Source: Plasmopara viticola (lineage: Eukaryota > Oomycota > Peronosporomycetes > Peronosporales > Peronosporaceae). From it: a stretch of 64,000 nucleotides of DNA. This document shows, one piece after another, positions 1-12,533 of this stretch. Under the pieces are notes generated by a model. It searched no databases and had not been told where the DNA came from. It saw only the letters and a list, made by a program, of their open reading frames with translations. The first letter of the stretch is position 1, and the number at the start of each line of letters is the position of its first letter. The stretch lies in NCBI GenBank assembly GCA_001695595.3, contig MBPM02000062.1, positions 310,001-374,000 of the forward strand, given 5' to 3'. A program made the position numbers and the translations under genes.

Positions 1-1
1 C

Positions 2-550
2 GTGCGTGCTCGTCAAGGCCCACCGTGTCTTTTATCGCCATTCTCTCGTATTGTTGCACAAAGAAAGCATGCACGAAAAGTGCCAAATGGCACAGCGCGA
101 AAAGGTCGAAAGAATGGTGGCGTTCGGCATCTTGCCAAGATCAACTCATCGCCAAGTTTACAAAAGTGTTCCCTGAGTGATTTGAACGAGCTCGTGATAA
201 ATTTAGAGTATTTCAGTACGCAGCCGATGATCAGAGGAGGCCCCACGCTGTCACGGCTGGCGTCGACATCGTCATTGCCTTCTCATCTCAGTACAAACGA
301 TGAGGTATCAGTCGACACGTTAGGTTCCGACTCGACGGGGAGGTTGGATGGTGTTTGCATTTCTCAAAAGTGTCATTTGGATGACGCAAAGAACATTTCT
401 ATATCGCGGAATGCAACGCAAGAAAAGAAACTACGGGCAGCGAAAAGTCGAAAGAAAGAAGAGCTTGAGGTTTCCTCGACTGTTTATCTAGAAAAACTTG
501 TTGCCGAGCCAAAAGTGCTTTCACCAGCAGCAATCATCGAAGATTTTTGA
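2..550 (+). CDS. 3' end of an unknown gene (partial)
   Basis: An open frame enters from the left edge and ends at a TGA at 548-550, giving 182 visible residues with no internal stop. No domain is recognised. The product is rich in Ser, Thr and Lys, with basic stretches in its first third and a charged Lys/Glu segment near residues 140-155 that could be a short helix. It is probably the C-terminal part of a longer protein whose start lies outside the window. It converges on the Myb-like gene on the other strand, with about 130 bp between the two stop codons. Codon use and composition look like a real gene rather than the decayed sequence further right. The function is unknown. Confidence 0.6.
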   Translation: MRARQGPPCLLSPFSRIVAQRKHARKVPNGTARKGRKNGGVRHLAKINSSPSLQKCSLSDLNELVINLEYFSTQPMIRGGPTLSRLASTSSLPSHLSTNDEVSVDTLGSDSTGRLDGVCISQKCHLDDAKNISISRNATQEKKLRAAKSRKKEELEVSSTVYLEKLVAEPKVLSPAAIIEDF

Positions 551-679
551 ATCTAGGCAAAGCGTCTTGGTCCATGGAACTAAAGTGCATAGAAAGAAGT
601 AGTTGTTGAAAGTCATGCCTACTCTAGTATCTAATCGTGGCCCGATTTACTCATCCAAATCCTCTCCAAATGTCTAAAA

Positions 680-1645
680 TCATCCTTTGATCTCTTTTTC
701 TTGATCATGACGACTAGAAGCTAGATCTTCGATAGGTGGCCCCGTATTTAATGGGTCTCCAGTCGGGACGGACGTTGGCTCTTCGGACGAGTTGCTACTA
801 AACGATACGCTTGTCGAAATATCTAACGCTCGAGGGCGAAGGTGAAGCTCCGAAGCCAATGTTTCCAACACAATTTGAGGCTCCGATTGCTGAGCTGCTA
901 GCAATCGATTCAACACTTCCAACGCTTGTTCTTTGGTAAATTTCGAATGATTTCGTTGTGGTGGGACGCGTCCATTTGAGCTCGTAAAGGCAGCGACAGC
1001 AGATGCAATCCCGGCCAATAAATCTGCTGGAGCTTGAGGTGGCACAAAGACGTCGGCCATTGCATTGATCAAAATTTGCTCTTCCAAAGGGGTGAGGGTG
1101 ATAACACTGTCAAGAACACGTGGCGATGTCATGGATCCACTGGTTGCCCCAATCGATGGTGACAAGCACGCAAGTCTTGCATGACGTGAGGGCATGGCAA
1201 CCTCGTGCCCATTTTCAATGCGAGCGACATCGTGACAAAGTTTCTGATATCGTTCTTTCAAGTCAGTGGGACTCTTTCCAGGTAGACGAGACGCCATGAC
1301 GTCCCATGGATAACAGACTGGAGAGGAAGTATAAGTCGCGAGCATATCCTCAAAGACGGCATTGTCATTGGAAGACCAAGTTTCATCAACGCTTTGCATG
1401 TACTGACGCGTTTGCATGTGCAAAAATTGAAGATGGGCGAAATAAAGTCGAGCATGGTACACAACTTGGACCGTGTCTCGCGTACCAACGGCTGCTGTGA
1501 TCTGTTGCCACGCTTGATCAATACTCGTACACTGACCTCGGCCAAATTGTTCAAGAGCCAAGAGAAACCGCTGGTGTTCTTCAGGTGCCCACGAACTTTC
1601 GTGCTGGTTGCCACACGAGTTCGTAGATGCCCTTCGTTTGCCCAT
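680..1645 (-). CDS. SANT/Myb-like domain protein
   Basis: A 321-residue protein with two SANT/Myb-type helical repeats. The first spans about residues 17-75, with Trp19 and Trp46 as core tryptophans. The second spans about residues 88-140, with Trp90 and Trp114 and ending in an LKERYQKL helix. This fits the Myb/SANT fold of nuclear DNA- or chromatin-binding proteins. The remaining ~180 residues are low in recognisable domains and rich in Ser and Ala. The frame is open upstream to 1870, but I chose the ATG at 1645 because the extra N-terminus is Cys/hydrophobic-rich and unlike the rest, and a weak Inr-like stretch (GTGCATTCCGTGCTTT) lies upstream of this ATG. No intron is needed. A transcriptional or chromatin role is inferred from the fold only; target and pathway are unknown. 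Confidence 0.75.
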   Translation of the reverse strand: MGKRRASTNSCGNQHESSWAPEEHQRFLLALEQFGRGQCTSIDQAWQQITAAVGTRDTVQVVYHARLYFAHLQFLHMQTRQYMQSVDETWSSNDNAVFEDMLATYTSSPVCYPWDVMASRLPGKSPTDLKERYQKLCHDVARIENGHEVAMPSRHARLACLSPSIGATSGSMTSPRVLDSVITLTPLEEQILINAMADVFVPPQAPADLLAGIASAVAAFTSSNGRVPPQRNHSKFTKEQALEVLNRLLAAQQSEPQIVLETLASELHLRPRALDISTSVSFSSNSSEEPTSVPTGDPLNTGPPIEDLASSRHDQEKEIKG

Positions 1646-2309
1646 AAGATGGAGAAACAAAGGTGCAAGGAGTAAGGAATAAAGCACGGAATGCACACGG
1701 AGAGACACGAAACGACCGACTCCCGACCGTTGAAAACAGAGAAACGGATAAAGGCGTAAATTTATACGAGATGAGCTCTCGTACATTGAATGCCAACACT
1801 TTACACTCGATGCGACGACTATAGACCGACACTTATTGCGTACAATATTGTTAAACAGGAGCGTGTGCACGAATCGGAGACAATGTCAGACGAATTGATT
1901 CGACCAGATCTATGCTCACAGATCTAATTTAGGCTCAAACTTTAACTCTGTTGATCGTCGAGGTTACGTGTCGGCGCTCAAAGCAAAACCGAGTTAAAAT
2001 CTATAGCCACAATAAAACTGTTTGAATCAGCAATTGCGCAAGCGAGGTTTCTTGCTCGACAAAGAAGTTAAATTTCCAACGGCTCCATAGCTCTTGTAAA
2101 AGGACCAAGGTATATGTATATGCTTTGAAAAATTACACTGTACTGCGCTATTGCACAATCTAGTCACAAAGTATCTTCCAGCTAACCAGCAAGAATACTT
2201 TTTCTTAAAACACGATTGCATTTGATGAATTAATCCTGAGTGCAAATCCCGGTATGAACGTAATAGCTTGTGGTTGTGAGTACTTGTGACACTTTGCAAA
2301 AAATATTTA
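1646..2309. other. Myb gene upstream region, no gene
   Basis: This holds the probable promoter and 5' leader of the Myb-like gene. No other coding signal stands out; the short ORFs here show no family resemblance. Confidence 0.4.
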
Positions 2310-2319
2310 AGCTATCGGA

Positions 2320-2580
2320 ACCCACGCGCTCAAACTAAGCTGTCTTGATTGCGGAAAGCTGGAAGGTCTCCGACCCACATTGTGACCGGGTTCCGTATCC
2401 CTCAGGCTTTTTCGGTCATTGGGGCGTCCAGCCTACCCATGGTAGGGCAGTCACACTCTCGGGTGTGATTGCCCGTCCACTTTAGTGACCTATCTCCGGT
2501 TGCTGCAATTCATACCCCACGTAACAGGTACCTCCCGGTCCTGGGTCTAAAGGCTAACCACTTAAGCCACTTAATCGGTC
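2320..2580 (-). mobile_element. tRNA-derived SINE-like copy 1
   Basis: Read on the minus strand, this starts with a pol III A-box (TGGCTTAAGTGG, fitting TRGYNNARNNGG). A B-box-like stretch (GGTATGAATTGC) follows about 45 bp later, then a body whose pieces recur in the same order and orientation at 9345-9630. Shared blocks include the segment that reads cttaagtgacctatct-like on the plus strand and the terminal block around 2320-2350. tRNA-derived SINEs are known in Phytophthora. The copy is diverged and edges are approximate. Confidence 0.5.
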
Positions 2581-5500
2581 AGGCATTGCAGAGAGGAGGC
2601 GTGCTAAGATCTCTCGAGAAGCGACTATTATGGCGGAGTTACGCAACAGCGTGCGCTGAGGGGGCATACAGGTAAAAATACAATCTTTGGCGGTGAACGA
2701 CAATTTCTTTTTTTATGAACAGACTGCCGTTTCAGCAACTAATTCAAATGATGAAAACACATATGGTGCTTGGTGTGATGGGACATGCAGCTTTTTGGAC
2801 AGAGTAGGCGAAAAGGAAGGCAAAATGTACCATTGAAAACTACCCTCAAGCTTTAGAAAGTCAACGTGTGCAATGGATTGCTGATTAAAGACTTTTTTTA
2901 CTCCTTCGTCTTACCTGATGTTCTAAATACAACTCGGTGATTTAGGCAGGAGATATAATATTTTGCGATACCTCAGTATGCAAACGTATAAGAACACTGG
3001 TAGGGCGCATGTCGTGCGCTAGGAGCCATTATTCTTTCAAGGCTGTTTCTGACAGGATCTCCCATCTCGGCTTTATGTAACAGCCTGTTACATACCTCGT
3101 ATTAAGACTCAGAATGCACCGGGATGATAATGCCAATTATCGCTCTTTAGCTTCTCAAAAATTAATTGGATTGGTCATAGCGATTATCAAACTGACACCG
3201 GAGAGGGCTAAGATCTTTTACCAGGACTAAGCCGTGAATTTTCAGTTCCCGCAGGTGCCACTGCACTAAAATCGCCCTTTTCGTCTAAGATTCCGCCTGT
3301 AAGAAGGGCTGTACCAACAATGAGAGATGCACTCGCAATCAAGGCTATTCCTGAGCCTAAATAGCAAGCCTAAAGGTTCGCTTGCCAAAGAGATACAACA
3401 GCATTATAGTTTTTGAGAGAGACTTAGTTTACACGGCGCGAACCTTCCCTTTTTGTCTCATCTGGTGGTGCGGATACGTCTCAGTAAAAAATGGCGAGCA
3501 CTTGTCTGGTTCTTTGCCAGCTTGAGCCGCCAAGAAGCCAGAGGTTGATGACAGTTGTTTGAGGAAACAAACGTTACGCTAGAAAGTTCACATTGGAAGG
3601 TGTTAGAGTTAATGCTTGATCTCCAGCCATGCGAAAGATCTCATACAAATGAACCGAGAAGATTTTGTAATTTGTGAAAAAAATCACCATAGGGCGGTTT
3701 GCTGGCGAGGCCAATAAAACTCTGGACCAAAAGGAAGAGAGCGATTCTAAGGACATCAACGCTCGGTACATTCCTCGAGTAGGCTCAATACTAAGCCAGT
3801 AGGCTGAGACCGTCCACCGCTGATTGAGACATAAGTCATCGTCTTGTGAGAGATCTACTCACTCTCTACACGACGGGTCCGACAAAAAGTAGAGAACCTT
3901 TCGGATAAGTAGAAAAGCCTGATTTGACAATAGCAAGCCGAAGTAACGCTCGATTAAACCACTACCTCTCCGTTTTTTAAGCAATGGCAAGAAAAAAAAT
4001 AAGCGCTTTCTGTAACGAAAGCGTCAATTACATGGATAAGGCTTACGTGCCATTTGGCCGGAAATGAAAGACAAGTGTGCCTTTGTATCGGGAGGTATAT
4101 ATGTATCATATACAGACATACCAAGATCGAAGTCACTATGGCTGGGGCCGCAAAGCATTTCTTTCGAGTTGTAAGCATTCATTTTGATTAGAAAATTAAA
4201 AGGGCGGTCACGATGCGGATCTTGGGATCAGAATTCAGACTGATTTCCGGTTGAATCTGTCCGACGAAGCAAAGAGCTTGCATAACGAAAACTGCATCAA
4301 TTTGGACGGTGTTTGATCGCTGTTCGTAAGATTACTAAAAATGTACATTCTAGATTTGATATAGATTGTAAATCTTGACAAGCGTGTTGAAGTGCTGCTC
4401 GTTTGGATCGCCGTAAGCCATTATTAAAGTGCGCTAGAAATTAACGGTAGCAACGGCCTAGATAAAAGTAGGCTTCTTGTAATCACATATGTCTTTGAGA
4501 TCGCACAATATAACCTTCAGCACATACACACACTGATCTGAAAATGTGGCTGGCGTGGGACAGCGTAAGGAGGCGACACTGTTGGATCGCAAAAAAATTT
4601 TGTTGGCGTTCAAAGAAGATAGTGGCATTGACGTGCCAATCGAGTCCTTAATCAGTTTCCGCAATTATAATTTTCCAAAGAGATTGCTGAAGTAAACACA
4701 GAGCCGATTGATCCGTTTATTCTAGCCTAATTGCGAAAGTGGTGGATCGAATCATTCCCTGATCAGGCCATACGATGTTACAAAGCATTGCCTCAGAATA
4801 TTAGAGCTGACTATTAGTTAGGGCGATAGGTTTCTCGAGCTCAATGTTATCACACCAGCTGATAATATTACCATATTATGTGACAAAAGTCATGCATTGT
4901 GCCGTATCTTATTAAGAAGGCGGTACGTCGTTTTGAGCAGCTGTCAAAAGGCACTCTTCGGTGTCGAGGCACCTTTCTCGCGGGTTAAATTGTTATCGTT
5001 GTGTGACTCAGTCAACTGGCACCTTCTGTTGCTGTCTATTAGACCCTTGATATGGCTAAATGATTTCCTCGCAAAAGTCTCAAGAGTGATGGACAGCGCA
5101 CAGGCATCGTTTCTATGGAGTAATGAAGCTAGCGAGGTGTGATAAAAAAGTTGCTTATACAGAGCTAAGGGTAGGACGAATTTATTTATATATATATATG
5201 TATATATATATGGTGTAGAATTGATTAACCTCTGAATTACTGCATTTTTTGGTCCATATAGAGTAGACATCTTGAGCTGTCTCTACCGAAAGATCGCGTA
5301 CCTTCCTGTACAACTTCTTGGTGCAAGATGCTAGGTGACCCATCACAAGACTACTGTGGTTGAGCTGGATACCCCAACGAAAGGCATTAAAACCTGCATG
5401 TTGTCGTCATACATTTAAAATAGCTTGCTGACCACCCCACAGATGCATTTAGGAACAATACAGAATGAAATTAGTCTTCCTTTTGGAATGAAAAAGCTAC

Positions 5501-8500
5501 AATTATGCTCAAGATTTGTAGCAGTTGCTGAAATTAGAATTAGTAAATTCTCCCATACCATAATTCTGTAGCTTGGCTTATCGTGTAAAATTTTTTTATG
5601 TGTGATTGCACTATCAACAAATCCTTTCTATCAGCTACGCTACATAGATCTAAGCAATGACTGGCACAGTCAAAGCGGAATGCTGACCAAACGAGCACAC
5701 GGCTTGCTTTTACATAATTTTCATCTACCAAAATCGTCACATTGAAGAGGTTTCGAACGTGGAAAAGCGAAAGCATTGCTTGCGGAACTTCAGCTGATTA
5801 GTGTCCACAATGCTTTTTAAGGCCTCAATTACTCATAGCGCAGGGTAACTCTGTTAGATGCAGAGTTGCTAAGCGTATCACCGTTGCATTCTGTGATGGC
5901 GTAAATTAACACTCTCCTGTCGGCTCTAGCTCTAATGATGCTGGTTGAATCGACTAAATTTGTCTAAGTGAAGGTCAAGCGGGATCTAACGCTGTGTGGA
6001 GATGTCTTAATAGCGCGCCAGGTATGTGATTAAAGAAATCGAAAACTGTTTGTGGTATAAAACTATGCCCCTCGTTTCGGTACCGTTTTTTATGGTGCTT
6101 TCTGTAGCGGGTGAAAGCGATCACTTGATCAGCCAGGTTTAACTCCAGGCCGACGTGCTTTACCGGATACGCAGGGAACGGTGTCTATGTGGACCAAAAC
6201 ACTCTAGCCGCAAAAACGTCGGTTCTTTGTATAGGTCACAAAGATTTGTCCCCACGATTATGTTTGGGTGCTCTTAATTTTACTTTCTGCTTATTCTGCT
6301 ATGTCTGTGGAGCGACAGGTCAATCTAAATCTTCCCCTTTAACGACTATAGACTAAATTTTCTCGAAAAGGCACATAAAATGCGTAGCACGTTCTCGTCA
6401 CATTTGATTTAATCACTCTACTTCCTGATTGAGCACTGGCACTTTGATGGTATGACTGAGCGATTGCAGATGGTCCGACGCGGAAAAATATTCTAGAAGA
6501 TCCAATGTGAAAGTATGTCCAAGACGTAGGTAAAATATGTTTGACCTGATACGATGAGCGCACCTGCGCAGTCTATAGATTGGTGCTTTGTAGTTGTGCT
6601 CGCATATTACTTTAAATCATAGCGTACATTAGGTCACCGAACTGGTCATCACGGTTCACTTTCAACACGATGACATAGGTCGATCTTTTACATATACCAC
6701 ATATCATCCAGTTAAAATAATACCATAGATTGTCATGTTTTGTTAATTTTGAACCATTTCTACGAATAGCTAAAAGACTACCGATTTTGCCAGCCATTGA
6801 TCCCGTTAGCGCTCCACCACAACCGACCCTGTATTCGGACCATAGTCTCAGTTGTAAGACGTCAGGACCAACCTTGTGCGCTTCCCAAGACAATTGAGAT
6901 GCTATTTTCTGATACAGCGCTTTGTCTGCGATTGCCCTCTCCGGCCCGATCCGATTAACATCACCACACATCATGATGGCAGGGCCCGGGTCATCCTTTC
7001 AGGGATACAAGCATTGTGCTTACTTTGCAAAATTTCTGTACATATAGCTTCTTGAAAACGTGTACGATGCGCCACTTGCCATTTGACTTTTTGACGCGTA
7101 GAAAGAGGCGAAACATCGATTCCTGCCTCGCCTTTTACACACAAAAAGTCAATGACGTCACACTGTTCTGGTAAAGGTCACTATCATGTCACGCCGTATT
7201 TGGCTTCTACAACAAAGTCAATTACATGACGTACATCCCAACAGGTGGTAACGCCGGCAGGAGATTTTACCGTGATATCTTGCTGGTTCTTCATTTTACG
7301 GATCATAATAGCCTTAAAGATGAGAATCAACTCCGAGAATTATGGACTTTCTAAGAATGCTGGACCCAGCGTGCTAAGAAGTTTCTTTCAGAAATTACCA
7401 CCTCGGCTGTGGTGTCGGCTTTACAAGCCTCTTCGATCTAAATTTATGAATATAGTATTCAGATCAAGCAAAGCATCCTTTTACAGAATGAATTTCAATC
7501 TAATTTTGTCTTCGACCATACTAATATTCCTCTTTATAAGACTATATAGCCTAGCTCTATCGTCGATAACTGACCTTTCTACGAAAGCCTTTTTAGCATA
7601 TAATTTGCGTTGTACAATAAGTGCCGTGCCTCGCAGTATTCTGTTGACGAGATTTACGATCTCAAGTAGATTCTCCGTGTTTCGTACAGCAAAGGGCGTT
7701 GCTCATCAAAGTTCCCACGCAGAAAAAGTGAGTACATCAGTAGAGCAGCACTCCAGATTCGTAAGTTTCTAGTTGATCATGTCATGCTGGACATAAGTAA
7801 GCGAATTCAACGGCAAGGGTGACTCATAGGCTACGTGCATCTTCACGTGCGCCCAAAGGAATCGCCCTTGATGCTGTGGCATAAGCCAGCCATGTTTCCT
7901 TAGCTTGGAGTCAACCATCTCATCGAACTTATTCAAAGCCTTGCGAGCAGTGTATGGACAGCTGCACACTCAGTATCAAGGTCTTCACGCTTTTGTCTTG
8001 GCCTAACGTTATGCATGCAGCATTCGTTGCATGCCCGTGATAGCATCGCTTAGTGGCCTATGTCGTACTCAACGCTTTAAACTCCTGTCTTTGGCACTAT
8101 AGGTGTCCACCTCTAGCAATCTTATTTCTTACATGTTAGTAAATTTTGTGTCCGTGCTAATAGCGCTTCCGCATTTAAGGAGACGTGAGTGTATTAGCTA
8201 ATCAAAGCCCTGCTGATAGCAATAAAGGTGCCACTCAAAGTTTTCGATCCATGATAAAACAAGAGCTCATACCAGTTTAGCTATCATTCTAGGTTCGACT
8301 CCAAGCAGCATTTGAGCTAGTGAAGCTGAGGAATTGCGCACCTACTTTCTCCCAGATCCTACCGTATTTCTGTCGCTAAGCGAGCAGTGACAATTTACCG
8401 CTGGTGTGCTCTAATAAGCCTCGAGATATGGCTGACCTTCTTCGTCAATTGAGAGTAAGAAAGTGTTTAGCGTCTAGAAGACATACAAAAGTGGACAAAA

Positions 8501-9344
8501 GACTTTACGATTACCTCTTCATCGCGACTTACGAGCACAATCAGTGTTCTAGAGCACGTCGAGGCTAAGTCGTGTCGTCCTTTTGCTTCAATAGGAGTCA
8601 ATAGACTTTACCTCTCGCACCCAGACCGCTCAAGCGATCTTGATTCGCTGTATACCCAGACGACGGACTAGCTGTACGTTTCGGCTTCTTGGGCTATGAC
8701 AGGATAGCCACAAATTCAACAAGCATTGATAGATACCTACACACTGTTCCGCACATTGGGGGTGTATCACCCCCCCCCCAGCTGACATCCACGAAAAAAC
8801 GTTTTCTGACTCTTTGACCCGCTTTTCCTGAAAATCAAACTCGGTGTTCATTGCTGCCTCCACGGTGTCCTCAGAGAAGGTCGGGTGCATGCAGAATGTC
8901 TTTATACACCTACGCCTGTGTGCGTAGCCGACAGGGCAGCTATTACCTCTTACGAGAAAAAAGACTCGAAAAACTCTACGAGATTATTATTGGTGCAAGG
9001 ATGCTTGATTGTGCATGAGACGCATAGCTGGATGTAGAAGGTATATACGTTGACTGGCACTTTAGCTCCACCCAGGCGTAATCGCCACCTCGACTGTGGT
9101 ATTGCACGTGAAAGTCTATCTCCATGATAGCTCACTGAGCTTCGAGATGGTCAGAGTAACTTCTTGCTGCTCTATCTGCATTAAGCAGACACCTTGACCT
9201 ATTTGATTCCAAGAAAACAATAATCTCCTTCCCTTTATTTAAATTTTACACAAATCGTGAGCGGCTTTAGTTTGGTCCGTCTCAGGCGTTGGCGTCTTCG
9301 ACGCAGCCAATTTTTAAAAATTCTCCTAATGACTAGAAATTAAA
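2581..9344. other. gene-poor, AT-rich decayed sequence
   Basis: About 6.8 kb without a recognisable gene. The longest open frames (7245-7772 plus and 6612-6974 minus) resemble no family I know, and the 7245-7772 stretch also reads well on the other strand, so I do not call them genes. There is a TA-rich microsatellite near 5180. A short block near 2900-3000 resembles 58,900-59,000. Confidence 0.5.
5178..5212. repeat. (TA)n-rich microsatellite
   Basis: A run of alternating TA dinucleotides interrupted by single G bases. No associated gene. Confidence 0.8.
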
Positions 9345-9630
9345 GCTACCGAAAACCACGCGCTAAGACTAAGCTATCACTAACACAAGCTTTCCAACCC
9401 TTTTCGGGATCGCGTTTCGTATCCCTCATTACACCATGGATCATTTTAGGTCAGTGGGTCGTGCAGCTTTTGCACACTCAATTGGGTATGAGTTAGTAGG
9501 ACAGTCACATTTGTGGGTCTTATTGCTCATCCACTTAAGTGACCTATCTTCGGCTGCCTTAAATGGATCCTATGGTTACCGTACCAGAAACCTCCCGTTC
9601 TTGGTAACCACTCAAGCCACAGGGTCATTT
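9345..9630 (-). mobile_element. tRNA-derived SINE-like copy 2
   Basis: The partner of the copy near 2.4 kb, in the same orientation. On the minus strand it begins with an A-box-like TGGCTTGAGTGG, one base off consensus. It continues with a B-box-like region around GGATCCATTTA and then the shared body, ending in the shared block with cacgcgctaagactaagct on the plus strand. The two copies differ by substitutions and small indels, which suggests old insertions. Confidence 0.5.
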
Positions 9631-11376
9631 ATAGCTAGATATTGCCTCCAGACGCGCACTGACCGCAGCAGATTTTTGTTCCACCAGTGTTGCATATCCT
9701 CGGAGCCAAGTAAAACTGTCAGAAGTCGTGAATGCTTTAGGCAAATCATCATACCACACAGTAACAACTTTAAGAACTCAATTTTAAATTTACTGCATGT
9801 ACTACTAGCAGGGCTGCCGTAGAATTTTTGTTGAAAGGAAGTGTGACTTTAGGTCCTCAACATTTGCTCTTTATTTCGTAATACAGGTCTCTATTTTTAT
9901 GTTTTAGACTGTAAGCTTTAGTATACTCAAATATATATTTGTAAAATAGTGCTTCTTGCAATATTTATCACAATTTGCATTTTCTTCGTCAGAACTGCTG
10001 AGTAGATTCAAAGCATAGAAATAGTTGAGAATAGAATCGCAAATTCGAGAGATTAATTCGATTTATCAGTTATTTAACCACGATTCGTCGCACATGTCGA
10101 TCCCCACAACATTGAAACCCATGAACAGTCACCAGCCGTAAGGTCGCATCTCTCTCTATGCGTCTCCTCTGTGCATAAGTCAAACGTTCCAGAAGTCGTT
10201 GAAAGATAAGTGCAGTTTATCAAATATAAAAAATAGGGATGTCGGCGTCCATGAAATGTTTGTTGTAAAACGAGCATCATTTCTGGTGTGCTTGTAATGC
10301 AAAATAGCCAGCTGAATGAAGAAATTATCAATAATGTGGCACTACATCGTGAAAAAACGAAGTTGCCCGATCGGAATATCACAAAAAAAAAATATGCAGC
10401 GAAGCCTTTCAAATAGTAGAAATCATCCACTCCAACAAGACAGGTCAGTTGTAAGAAATATTCGCTATAGCTCTTCCGGTACTCGAAAGATAAATCTACT
10501 ACATTCTTTTCATAAATTTCCCTTTCTGACGAGCAGTGCGCGAAGTATTTCCATGCTTAGAGGTAGAACCTCTCCTGCATCGCCTTTGCTTAAAGACAAT
10601 CACATCCTTCTTGGCAGACGAGTGTTAAGTCTTACAAGAGCAGCTCAGTGGCTTGACGCGCAGTGGTAGAGCCACTCCTATATTGCCTTTGTTTTGAAAG
10701 AACCATGTGACTTCTGACCGGGACTGAATATTATGTCTTACGAGGAGTCTCGCTCCGTGATTATATGGAATTAAAAAAATCATCACCATAATCTGATGCG
10801 CTTCTTGTTCAATGTGGAAGGACAAGTGAAAAAGTGATTTGTAGAGCAAAAAAGGCTTCCTGAGGACAAAATCCATGATAGCGTCTTTCACGAAGGAGGC
10901 AGAGCCTGACACAGAAGCAGAGACTGTAGAGACTGCAACAATACAGACCTTGATGTTGCAGTTTACACTAAGAAAATAGCAAGATTCCGAGATTAACTAA
11001 ACATATGCTAGTAAAAGCTACGCCTTACATATTTTCTGGCCCATTTTGACACTGTGGTTGGTAATAAAAACAAGACAGTAGCTTTCAAATGAAGTATTCT
11101 AGTAGCTGCATGCCTATCATTCGCGGCCGCCGCATGTTGTCAGAATATCTGACAAGCTGGTCCTTTAGTAACATCAATTGTACTGATACATCAAACGCTG
11201 CGCATTGTAAATGCCAATTGCATTCGATGCAGATTCGTAATCAATGTCGGGTGTTTGAATTTTCGATATACAATCTTGACAATTTCTATAATTGTAGTAC
11301 CATCGTTTGACATGACTAGTCCCTATTTGACAAAACTTTTAAGAGCATTTGTGGTCAGAAGCTACTGCCACTGATA
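9631..11376. other. intergenic, no gene seen
   Basis: No recognisable coding sequence. The only structure I see is the imperfect tandem duplication at about 10,550-10,760. The last few hundred bases must hold the promoter of the first transporter gene. Confidence 0.45.
10550..10760. repeat. imperfect tandem duplication, ~105 bp unit
   Basis: Two adjacent units share the order GGTAGA-CC-CTCCT, then TGCCTTTG, then an adenine-rich patch, then GTCTTAC. The second unit begins with GCAGTGGTAGAGC, which looks like part of a tRNA A-box, but I see no B-box, so I do not call a SINE. Confidence 0.5.
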
Positions 11377-12533
11377 ATGGAGACCTCACGATGGCTTAGC
11401 GAAGAGAATACGAGCCTCAGGGGTGCGTCGTTGGGCAAAATAATCTCCACGGGGCTACTACTCGGCGTCGTGCACGTGCTGACAGGTAGCGATGTCACTG
11501 TTGCATGCTCAATGGACATATATTGACAATCGCGGTACAGGTCCCGATCATCTGTCGGCATTGGCTGCCATGACCACTGGATCGTCCTGGCGTGCATTTA
11601 CCTTAGGTATTCGTTGGGGTTGCGGTCATTCCATTGGTCTCATTATCATGGCACTCATTTTCTTCGGTGCCGGTCAGACGGTCAATTTGGATGCAGTGGG
11701 TGGCTATATCAATTATGTCGTGGGGGTTTTTATGATCGCATTGGGACTTTGGACTGCATGGCAAGCAAGAAAAAAGTATAAATGTCAGATTAAAGAAGGT
11801 GCGTCGTCGCTTGTGCGAGTACCGGGTGAAAGCAATGGCGTCAGTGATATTGACTGCGTGAGTGAGAGCGACGCAAATACTACGCCATCCACTTTGAAAC
11901 CGCTCTACCAGCCAAAAGTCTCATGTGTTGCCCCACCAATTGTTGTCCAACCTTCGTTACAAATGGCCATGTCTCCATCCTCTGCACTAAACGAGACACT
12001 TGTTGCACCAACGTCGTCGTCATTTCAACTTTTGATCAAAGATCACGGCGACTCGGGAAACACAATAGAAAAAGAGGCAACAAAATGCTTTAGACTGCGT
12101 CCTAGCACTTGGACTTGTTGTCGAAACGCAACGTTTGAAAATCCGACCACGCAAAAAGTTCGTAGTCACTAAATGTTGGTTATTGGTTATTTCAAGGGGT
12201 TACATTAACGCTTCCATATAGATCATGGCTTTGTTTGTAGGAATTGTTCACGGTATAGCCGGACCTGGTGGTATTTTAGGCGTTTTGCCTGCTGTCGTGC
12301 TAAACGACTGGACAAAATCAATTGCATACTTGAGCTCTTTTTGTGTGGCTTCCATCTTCATCATGGGCGTCTTTGCGGCGCTCTACGGTGACGTTACTGG
12401 TCGCATTGGTGGCAACTCGTTGGCGATGGAATTCCGGATTGGCATTTTCTCGGCCTCTTTTTCAATTATTGTCGGTCTTGCGTGGATAAGCCTACAAGCC
12501 ACAGGCCAAATGTCAGCAGTCTTTGGGGAATAA
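11377..12533 (+). CDS. UreH/nickel-transport-like membrane protein 1
   Basis: A three-exon gene: 11377-11485, 11541-12157 and 12222-12533, giving 345 residues. Intron 1 (55 nt) splits a Gly codon inside the motif HVLTGPDHL. Intron 2 (64 nt, donor GTTCGT, acceptor ATATAG) is the only phase-consistent junction I found before the stop at 12170. Motifs are H33-x6-D39-H40 (GPDHLSAL), WGCGHSIG at 62-69 and GIVHGIAGPG at 249-258, in hydrophobic helices either side of a polar loop of ~110 residues. These motifs belong to the high-affinity nickel/UreH-like branch near TauE/SafE and NiCoT transporters. Transport of nickel or another small solute is inferred from the family; the substrate is not known. 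The next gene is its tandem paralogue, 142 bp downstream on the same strand. Confidence 0.85.

Noticed and set aside
1646..1870. N-terminal extension of the Myb-like protein to 1870
   Set aside because: Open frame only; the extension is Cys- and hydrophobic-rich and unlike the rest, and a weak Inr-like site sits inside it, so the start at 1645 is preferred.
6612..6974. 120-codon open frame, minus strand
   Set aside because: No motif, no promoter and no second copy seen; not enough to call a gene.
7245..7772. 175-codon open frame, plus strand
   Set aside because: No family resemblance, AT-rich, and the opposite strand reads equally well; probably chance or old repeat.
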